Assembly: GCA_003024785.1 (NCBI GenBank) | Contig: PUQB01000335.1 | Location: forward strand, 37,797-101,796 | Direction: 5' to 3' | Length of the DNA stretch: 64,000 bases | DNA from: Selaginella tamariscina | Taxonomy: Eukaryota; Streptophyta; Lycopodiopsida; Selaginellales; Selaginellaceae | Shown here: positions 55,146-64,000 of the stretch, one piece after another | Position numbering within the stretch: position 1 is the stretch's first letter | Layout: every line of letters starts with the position of its first letter | The notes under the pieces: generated by a model | Databases searched by the model: none | What the model saw: the letters and a program-made list of their open reading frames with translations, nothing else | What the model was told of the DNA's origin: nothing | Position numbers and translations under genes: made by a program

Positions 55146-55889
55146 ATGGACAAGAAAGTGACACCAGATTCAATCTGTACAAACATCAACAAATACCGGA
55201 GTCTACATGGAATAGCATATGTGATCCAAATATTATTTCTAAACTTGCGAATCCGCCTCCGTGGTGCGCTCCCGGCTTAAGGGAAAATTGTCCAAACTAT
55301 CTAAAATATAGCACCAACATGGTTGGTCTCAAAGAACTGTGTGATAATCAGTTCCCTCCATTTCTTGCTATTCCAGGCCAAATTACTGCATGGTTGTGTG
55401 GGATTCCAGAAATCCTCGATCGTAAGTTATCTTTTTGTGCATGCGTGTGTGTCAGCGAGTGTGTGTGTGTGTTGTGTGTGACTGAGTGAGTGAGTGTGCG
55501 TGGATGTGTGTATGAAGAAGTAACACTAACGTATGATGTATATAGATTTTGGACTCCTTCCACACCCACCGGATCCAGACGATGACACCCCCCATGTTCC
55601 ACCAAAACAAGGTATTGAATTTCTTGTTATAAGTGAGATCAAATTCTGACATATATTTAACTTAGGTGTACCACATCCACGTCCATTTGGTCCACCACGC
55701 CAGCCGAAGGGTATAGATACACAAGCCCCTGCTCCTGCTCCTGCTCCCGCTCCCGTTTCCGAGATTGTTGTACCATCTCCGTCTCTGTCGCCAAGTCCGT
55801 CTCAGTCGTCAGCTGGCTATACAGTGTCGGTTAAGGGGATTATGTTTTATGTGCTCTTTGCTCTTTTCTACTTCATGTTTGAGTTGTAG
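55146..55889 (+). pseudogene. PRTA copy 4 (frameshift in exon 1)
   Basis: TATAAAAA is at about 55,099 and the ATG at 55146. Exon 1 lacks one A in AACAAATACC (AACAAAATACC in the open copy), so the frame fails after about 17 codons. Exon 2 is 66 nt and exon 3 is open to TAG at 55887. It has GGTATAGATACACAAGCC in place of part of the Pro/Ala linker start and the same hydrophobic tail. Intron 1 has GTAAGT and a long TG tract. The same missing A is found in copy 5, so the lesion predates their tandem duplication. Confidence 0.75.
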
Positions 55890-57850
55890 TGAAATTAATA
55901 CAACTGGAATTTTGAGTTTTCATATGTATAAATAATTCAGTAATTTAATTAGAAAGTAGTAAAGAATAAAAGGTTAGGTTTAGAAAATGTTTATTGTTTT
56001 GATTGGTTATTGAATAAATTCCAATTTACTCTTCTAAATCCAATAAGTATGCAATTACTTACATGTACATGCAAACAACTATATAGTATATATGCATTAT
56101 ATTAAATAAAAATCTTTAATCTCCTAAATTCATTTGTACATATGTGTATATATATACACATATATAATTACGTATATATTCATACTCAGTTACATATATA
56201 TTCATAAAAGAATAATAGGTTAGGATAAATTTTTAAAGAACAAAAGGTTAGGAAAAATTGTTTATTGTTTTTATTGGTTATTGAATAAATTCCAATTTAT
56301 TCTTCTAATATAATATGCAATTACTTATAGGTACATGCAAACAACTATATAATATATATGCATTATATTAAATAAAATCTTAATTTCCTAAATTCATTTA
56401 TACATACATACATACATACGCACATATATATACATATATAATTAGGTATACATTCGTACACACGCTACATATATATTCATACATACCTTATATGTGGCAA
56501 CGTGCTCTCACACGTTTACTATATTTTTATCTTCATTATTTTACATATATATATAATCTCAAACTTAAAAAGTGAGTGTACTCTTTAGTTTTAAATAATT
56601 TATTACATAATTTAATTTAAATATTATATTAAATACATTACATTATGTATATTACATTGTGTTAAAATCACATTACTGATTTAAAATCAATTTTATAAAT
56701 TATAAATTTAAATATTTATTTTAATTTTAACATGAGTGGGGTTTTCATGTTCAAATATGGAAGTCATTGCTGATTTAAACATTAAAATTTATAAATTTAC
56801 ATTTAAAAATTAAAATTAATAATAAACACGACAAGGATGGGTTTTGATTAAGTATCACTTCATAGTACCCAGACAATGTTTTCGACACTCGTGATTTGTT
56901 ATTATGAATTGACTGGTGTTGTAACATTGTGATGAATTTATTAATATTGCTTCTAACCTAATTAACTTTTTGTCCTTTTAACTATTGTTTTTTTAATTTG
57001 TCTCTAATAATATTAATGATATGGTATTTATTTATCAATCACCAAAACATATTTAAGCCTATAAATCTATTATTTACATATACCAAACATAATAAATAGT
57101 ACTAATATATTGCGATCCTGTGCTTATGTTTACATATGTAATTCAAACCTAGAAAGAGTGTGTATTTTTCATTTTATATCATATGTTACATAGTTTAAAT
57201 TTGAATATTATATTAAATACATTACATTATGTATATTAAATTGTATTACAATCACATTAGTGATTTTAAAATATTATTATAAATTATAAGTTTAAATATT
57301 TTTATTTTAATTTTAAAATGAACAGTGGGTTTTCATGTTCAAATATAAATTCCATTGTTGATTTAAACATTTAAATTAAAAATATTAAACATTTAAACTT
57401 ACATTTTAAAATTAAATTTAGCAATAAAATTGGTAATGTCATCATAAATTCATTATTTAATTTATGCAATGTGACGAATTCAATATTATGATGAAGTCAT
57501 TAGTGTTTTCTAACATAATTTCTTTTTATAATGTATTATTTTTATTGATGTCATAGTTTTTATCATATATTATTGCACTTTACTTTGAAAATTCACTACT
57601 GTTATTATACTAAAATATGTTAGAGAGCCTTAGCCCGTTTAGTACACTTATGTATTTAAGAATAGTTTAGCTATGTGTCATTAGTTTAAAAAACTCTCTT
57701 CATTTTTGATGTCCTAATTAAATTTATGGTTAGTTTTAGTGAATTAGATAGAGTTAGAAACTATCATAATAGTTTTACTTACGACTACTTTTTTACTTTA
57801 AAGGTTAATTATTATTACTTACCAAACTATGTTAATGAACCCTAGGTGTT
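55890..57850. other. AT-rich spacer of the tandem unit
   Basis: Colinear with 62,133-63,885. It contains an internal direct repeat: the block TTTGATTGGTTATTGAATAA... near 55,997 recurs near 56,270, with TATGCATTATATTAAATAAAA in both. ACATACATACATACATAC occurs near 56,402. No genes are seen. Confidence 0.65.
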
Positions 57851-60420
57851 ATAAAGAACAAGCCCATTTAGTGCACATGGCTATTTAGTGATGGTCCAAT
57901 CAAGTGTCATTAAATATTTGTATAAAACTTTAGGCAAAGCTAACATTTTTATTTAGAAAACTTTCTCCTCATTTTTGACATCTTAATTATATTCCTAGTT
58001 GAAACCCGGGTTTTAGGTCGGTGGGTCATTAGGTTAAACTCACTAAGTATTATTCTCATAAGAATAAGATTTCGTGTCAGCCCACTTTATAAAACATGAA
58101 AATTAAAGAGGAGGCCTCCGTTACATAAATTAAGTAAAATAGGTATGAAGAAACCATGTTACAGACTAAAAGGTAACATAAGCCTAACTTATATCGTTAA
58201 GGCACACCTTTAGCATTAGTGGATCCCATTATTATGCCATGTACATGCATTTAAGGAGTTAGCTAGCTCTTTTATTCGGTAACCCGTTTGCACACCTGAA
58301 AAGTCTTGGAATACACATTTCCATTAGTTCAAAGATTGAGGTTTGTCTCCTTAATAGTAGCCCTTGCATCTAAGTATCTTTCCATGTTTCTAAGGTTCAT
58401 ATAAAGGGGTTCTAGGGTTAGTGTATGTAGGTATAGCTCTTGAGTCTAAAGGGCTATGGTGATGTTTTGGGAAACAGTGTCACATGAACATGTGACACTA
58501 GGCTAAATGGCACACGGCACAACGCCTAAGACTCTCTTTGAGGTCGTGTCATGGCTTAATATTGAGGGATTGGATATCCTAACAAGTGGTAACCCTTGAG
58601 TGTCCACTCAAGGAGTTTAGGTCTCATAACCATGTGTGCTAGCATGCACACTTTGTTAAGAGGTATTCTTCATGGGGATGTGTAACATGTCCAAGCGTTG
58701 AACCACCTAAGTTTGTTAACAAAGCCCTTTTGTGAGGCACTCGTGTGGTTAGGTGCTTAGGATTGTGGGGTTTTCAAGGGATGCAGGTGGTCCACACAAC
58801 TAACAATCACTTTCTTCTGGACAACATTGGTCTCTACAATTTCATCACACCATGACTAACTTGGGAATGGGGCGATCTAAACACATGAGATTTGATGGAG
58901 CAGTTATGGCTACCTTGTTTGAGAGCAAAGAGACATAACCAAATATGTTGGAGATGGAGAGGTGGCTACTAGATTTGCACCGAGGAGCAGTTTGATTTGA
59001 ATGTGACAATGAGGTATGTAGTAGCTAGCATTGCACCTAAGGTAGAATGTACCTCCTATCCGTGAGACTACTGGACTCACTCAGTGTAGGGTCTGTGGTA
59101 TTGAGTCTAGAGAGTGCCCTTTGCAACTTGGTCTCGTAGAGTAGGATTGAGTGGGGATGGTTCTTGTAGGCATGGAATTTAATTCCATTTCATGCTCTCC
59201 AGCTCCCAAGGGGGCCATATAGGAGAGAAGTTTAGCTTGCTGAGGGATCTCCCATATCCATGTGTTGATAAAGAGAAGTGGTCCTATAAGCAAGGAAGGT
59301 AAATTCCCTTTCATGCTTTCTTGCTCCCCAAGGGGTGTAATGAGAGAAGTTAAAGCTTGCCTAGGACTCTTTTGGATATGACTTGCACCTGCTCTTCCCT
59401 CTATAGCCTCCTTGATAATGACTTAGCCGCATGAATCCTTGTTGGGAGACGAGCATAGCATAAAGGATTACATGTCTACTAGAGGTGTACCTTGTAAATT
59501 GAGCAGCATAGAGGAAAAGTGTAGATTTGAGCACCATAGAGGAGAAGTGAAACACAGGTAGTTAGTGTGAACCATGGAGATGATTAATGCTGATGCAAAT
59601 GTGGAGGCTGATATAAGACGTGGATGTTGAGGTGGATGTACATGGATGGATGTAGACACGTGGATGCTAACATGGACGAAGATGTGGATGTTGATGTGGC
59701 AATAGAGGTGTAGGTGGGTAGCAATAAAGCTAGGGCAAAGTTTGGAAGGACTTGTTGTATGTAAATTGCCCCTTGAATAACTTCAAACCTTCCAACCTAG
59801 CCTTAGAGGCTTTGCTTAGTAAATACTTGTGTTGCCTCATCTCACTCAAGTACTAACCCTAGGACTAGGTATGACCTAACCACTCAAACCCTTAGGGTTA
59901 GTCATGGATCAGGGTACCCTCATCACCTAAAGGGTTGTATTCAAAGGGGGTACCCTTCGTTGCCCTAAAGGCATTGTACTAGGGCGATTTCTGAAAGGGT
60001 AAGTGATGATGACTTAGCTTTATCATTGAGGTATGTGTAGAGCACACGTTTCTTTAGTATCTCTTAGAATGGGATCTTAAAGTGTACTTAGGTTATTTCT
60101 AGGGTTCAAAGGATTGTCATTTTAAGGAACTTAAGGTAGAACCTTAAGTCTTGTGCTTACTTAAGCATTTGAGTCAGATTCTAATATTGTTCACACTAGG
60201 GTTGACCAATTTTCACATCTTAACTTTGAGGTAAGGTTTAGGGTAGTTGGGCATTAGGTTAAACTTAGCAAGCCTTAGTAATTGGGAATGGCATTTTGTG
60301 GTAACCCACTTATATAAACTAAGGTGACCTTCATCACATATATTAAATAGAGTGGGTGCCAAGGCAAGCATGTTAGATACTTACAAGTTTTGGTTCCTTT
60401 TTCCCACCAACATAAGCCTA
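57850..60420 (+). repeat. dispersed repeat R, long copy in the tandem unit
   Basis: Best partner of the 42.2-44.56 kb copy, with an extra 200-bp segment near 58,900-59,030 (AGAGACATAACCAAATATG...) and scattered indels. The 3' part (59,930-60,420) matches the copies at 52.2 kb and, inverted, 5.1-5.6 kb. It has no conserved reading frame. Confidence 0.7.
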
Positions 60421-61260
60421 ACTTATTAAATAATTAAGCCCACCAACATGTGAGCATGGTATTAGATTAAATTTACATTTATTTATCATTTTAACCTTTA
60501 AATTTGCCTTCTTTGTAGTTATAAGTTTAAGGGTGTAGAGGTCAATGCAACAAATCATATATCCCACATAATAAATAAATTAATATATTCTAATTTTATA
60601 ATTTTTTTACAAATGCAATTCCAAACTTAAAGAGGAGAGTATATTTTTATTTTTTAAACCATATGTTACACAATTTAATTTAAATATTATATTAAAGCAT
60701 TTCATTATATATATTACATTGTCCATTGCTGATTTAAACATGCAAATCAAAAAATATTAAAATTTATATAAATTTATTTTGTAAAATTAAAACTAATAAT
60801 GATGATCTAAGTTTCGTTTAGCACTATGGTGAAAACGTTCAAACAAATATGGACATACCACGTTTTATTATATAATTTTAATGCAAATGCAACATAAGTT
60901 TAAACAATATGTCTTATACAAGATTGATAATATAAAAACAGAATTTGTTTAACATGGGTAAATATTTGTAACGTGTTTTTTTTTATCACATTTTTCATAT
61001 TAAGTAGGTAACTGTTAGTTTAAAGAGTGTTTTTTTTTAAAAGAATCAAAATATGTAAATTTTATTTCATCTTAGGTGACTCCATGGTAAAGGATAAACA
61101 TGATTTTTCAAAAGTAAAAAGAAACATGTGCATATATATATAATGTCATTTGAGTATACCATACATACATACAAGTGAGTACATACTGCATATATGTTTC
61201 CTACATTAATAATTATAACAAACAACCCTTAAATGTATTTGATATTTAAGAAAATATTTA
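60421..61260. other. AT-rich spacer upstream of PRTA copy 5
   Basis: Colinear with 54,240-55,020, including CATACATACATACAAGTGAG near 61,160. No gene is seen. Confidence 0.6.
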
Positions 61261-61393
61261 TCAAATAGGTGTACACTTTTTAAACCTTTTGCCCTTTGTA
61301 TAACTATTGAAAGTACACATGACACATATATATGGCAACATCTCCTCAGTATAAATATATCACACAGGAATTATTACATCGTAAGGATTAAGG

Positions 61394-62132
61394 ATGGACA
61401 AGAAAGTGACACAGATTCAATATGTGCAAACATCAATAAATACCGGAGTCTACATGGAATAACATATGTGATCCAAATATTATTTCTAAACTTGCAATCC
61501 GCCTCCGTGGTGCGCTCCCGGCTTAAGGGAAAACTGTCCAAACTATTTAAAATATGGCACCAACATGGTTGGTCTCAAAGAACTGTGTGATAATCAGTTC
61601 CCTCCATTTCTTGCTATTCCAGGCCAAATTACTGCATGGTTGTGTGGGATTCCAGAAATCCTTGATCGTAAGTTATCCTTTTGTGCATGCGTGTGTGTCA
61701 GCGAGTGTGTGCATGTGTGTGTGTACTGAGTGAGTGAGTGTGCGTGGATGTGTGTATGAAGAAGTAAACTAACGTATGATGTATATAGATTTTGGACTCC
61801 TTCCACACCCACCGGATCCAGACGATGACACCCCCATGTTCCACCAAAACAAGGTATTGAATTTCTTGTTATAAGTGAGATCAAATTCTGACATATATTT
61901 AACTTAGGTGTACCACATCCACGTCCATTTGGTCCACCACGCCAGCCGAAGGGTATAGCACCCCTGCCCCTGCCCTGTCCGCCCGCTCCGCTTCCCGTTC
62001 CGAGACTGTTGTACCATCTCCATCTCTGTCGCCAAGTCCGTCTCAGTCGTCAGCTGTTATACAGTGTCGGTTAAGGGGATTATGTTTTATGTGCTCTTTG
62101 CTCTTTTCTACTTCATGTTTGAGTTGCAGTGA
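61394..62132 (+). pseudogene. PRTA copy 5 (several frameshifts)
   Basis: It shares TATAAATA, leader and the exon-1 A deletion with copy 4. It also loses bases at ACACAGATTC, CTTGCAATCC, in the exon-2 C run (65 nt) and within the Pro linker (CCCTGTCCGCCCGCTCCGC). Intron 1 keeps GTAAGT and the TG tract. Exon 3 ends ...MFELQ before TGA at 62130-62132. The copy is the most damaged of the three-exon versions. Confidence 0.75.
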
Positions 62133-63884
62133 ATTAATACAACTGGAATTTTGAGTTTATATGTATAAATAATTCAGTAATTTAATTAGAAAGTAGTAAA
62201 GAATAAAGGTTAGGTTAGAAAATGTTTATTGTTTTGATTGGTTATTGAATAAATTCCAATTTACTCTTCTAAATCCAATAAGTATGCAATTACTTAATGT
62301 ACATGCAAACAACTATATAGTATATATGCATTATATTAAATAAAAATCTTAATCTCCTAAATTCATTTATACATTCACACGTATATGCGCATATATACAC
62401 ATATATAATTACGTATACATTCGTACTCACGTTATATATATATTCATAAAAGAATAATAGGTTAGGATAAATTTTTAAAGAATAAAAGGTTAGGAAAAAT
62501 TGTGTTCTTATTGGTTATTGAATAAATTCAAATTTACTCTTCTAAATCCAGTATATATGCAATTACTTATATGTACGTGCAAACAACTTATACATATATA
62601 TGCACATATATATACATATTAATTAGATATACACTCATACACACGTACATATATATTCATACATACCTTATACGTGGCAACGTGCTCTCTCGTTCGTCAC
62701 ACGTTTACTATATTTTTATCTTCATTATTTTCTAGATATATATATACAATCTCAAACTTAAAAAGTGAGTGTACTCTTTTAGTTTTAAATAATTTATTAC
62801 ATAATTTTATTTAAAATATTATATTAAATACATTACATTATGTATATTACTTGTGTTAAAATCACATTACTGATTTAAAATCAATTTTTTAAATTATAAA
62901 TTATAAATTTAAGTATCTTTATTTTAATTTTAACAAATGGGGTTTTGTGGGTGTCATTGCTGATTTAAAAATTAAAGTTTACAAATTTACATTTTAAATT
63001 ATTAATATTGCTTCTAACCTAATTAACTTTTTGTCTCTTTAATTGTTGCTTTTTTGAATCTGTCTCTAATAATATTAATAATTGGTATTTTATTTATAAA
63101 TAACCAAACATATTTAAGCCTATAAATCTATTATGGATTGATTTACCATCTCAACAATATACATATACCGAACATAATAAATCATATTAATATATTGCAA
63201 TCCTATGGTTATTTTTACATATGTAATTCAAACTTAGAAGAGTGTAGTTTTCATTTTCATACCATATGTTACATAGTTTAAATTTCAATATTATATTAAA
63301 TACATATATTATGTTATTAGATTGTATTACAATCACATTGGTGATTTTAAAATCATATTTAAAGTTTAAATATTTTAATTTTAATTTTAAAATGAACAGT
63401 GGGTTAAATATAAATCCCATTGTTGATTTAAACATTTAAATTAAAAAAATATTAAACATTTATAAACTTACATTTAAAATTAAATTTAGCAATAAAATTG
63501 TTAATGTCATCATAAATTCATTATTTAAATTATGCAATGCGATGAATTCGATATCATAGTGAATTCACTAGTGTTGCTTCTAACATAATTTCTTTTATAA
63601 TGTAATGTTTTTATTGTTGTAGTTTTTATTATATATTATTGCACTTTACTTTAAAGGTTCATTATTGTTATATACTAAATATGTTTAAAGAGCATTAGAT
63701 GTAGTGCCACTTAGTACACTTAGGTATTTATGAAATACTTCGGCTATGTTTTTTAGGTATTTTAAAAAACTCTATGTGAAGTTAAAAGTTATTCTCCTTC
63801 ATTTTTTTATGTCCTAATTATTATTTTGAAGATTAACTATTGTTATTTATTAAACTATGTTGACGAAACTTAAGTGTTATAAGA
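62133..63884. other. AT-rich spacer of the second tandem unit
   Basis: Colinear with 55,890-57,850, slightly shorter. A frame at 63,187-63,435 on the minus strand is Asn/Ile/Lys low-complexity and not a gene. Confidence 0.6.
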
Positions 63885-64000
63885 AACATACTTGCTTAAT
63901 GCACATTGCTATTTAGTGTGGTCTGATCACTCTTTACTTTGGAGATTAATTATTGTTACTTACAAAACTATGTTGAAGAACCTTAAGTGTTATAAGAAAC
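63885..64000 (+). repeat. start of another repeat R copy, cut by the window end
   Basis: ATGCACATTGCTATTTAGTG corresponds to the R start at 42,225 and 57,870. Homology then becomes unclear within the last 80 bases. Confidence 0.45.

Larger units (their letters stand above)
54240..64000 (+). repeat. tandem array, period about 6.1-6.2 kb
   Basis: Unit order is PRTA, AT-rich spacer, R, AT-rich spacer, PRTA. The PRTA starts are 6,248 bp apart (55146 and 61394). A further R start is seen at about 63,885 (ATGCACATTGCTATTTAGTG), about 6.0 kb after the R start at 57,850. At least one and a half units are in the window and the array probably continues to the right. Confidence 0.75.

Noticed and set aside
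57850..60420. The two long R copies as the LTRs of one giant element (42.2-60.4 kb)
   Set aside because: The interior holds an independent CACTA element and tandem-array units, no primer binding site follows the left copy, and further R copies occur at tandem spacing.

Overview
The window looks like nuclear DNA of a land plant. It is very AT-rich, its genes are split by short GT-AG introns, and it holds plant-type transposons (Ty1/copia remnants, a PIF/Harbinger element, a CACTA/EnSpm-like element, a hAT-like MITE) and an F-box gene. I lean towards a bryophyte, but nothing here proves that. Nearly every gene is multi-copy, broken, or both, so this is a fast-turnover accessory region.

The centre of interest is a cassette present twice (about 8.7-15.8 kb and 20.2-36.1 kb). 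Read left to right it is: a small unrecognised gene (here called PRTA) on the minus strand; a promoter-like module; a Fic-domain gene (Fic1) on the plus strand; a second Fic-domain gene (Fic2) facing it on the minus strand; Fic2's own promoter-like module; and another PRTA on the plus strand. The flanks (5.64-9.57 kb and 35.2-39.05 kb) are inverted copies of each other, each adding a decayed Fic1 5' end and a promoter module. The six promoter modules share a leader motif, and several have a G-box and a TATA box. Fic1-A (10.18-12.09 kb) keeps the motif HPFCDGNGRVGR. Fic2-B (28.94-29.97 kb) keeps HPFLDGNGRSGR and is open for about 258 codons. The other Fic copies have lost their catalytic exon or frame. 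Of the PRTA copies only the one at 35,342-36,056 is fully open, as a three-exon gene for 187 residues.

By region: 0-0.8 kb, an unrecognised two-exon gene; 1.9-4.45 kb, a decayed copia element; 5.1-16 kb, repeats and cassette 1; 16.2-18.3 kb, a decayed minus-strand locus with a group II intron reverse-transcriptase-like exon; 18.4-23 kb, retroelement debris; 20.2-36.1 kb, cassette 2, interrupted by an F-box gene (25.8-27.2 kb) and a 3.73-kb Harbinger element (30.05-33.78 kb) whose empty site survives in cassette 1; 39-42.2 kb, AT-rich DNA and a broken leucine-rich-repeat gene; 42.2-44.6 kb, a long dispersed repeat (R); 44.57-51.82 kb, a CACTA-like element with two divergent genes; 52-64 kb, a tandem array with a period near 6.1-6.2 kb (R, AT-rich DNA, PRTA pseudogene, AT-rich DNA).

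If the Fic and PRTA genes work together, the likely picture is two cytosolic AMP-transferase-like enzymes and a small protein with a hydrophobic C-terminal tail, expressed from related promoters. That is inference from repeated co-location only.
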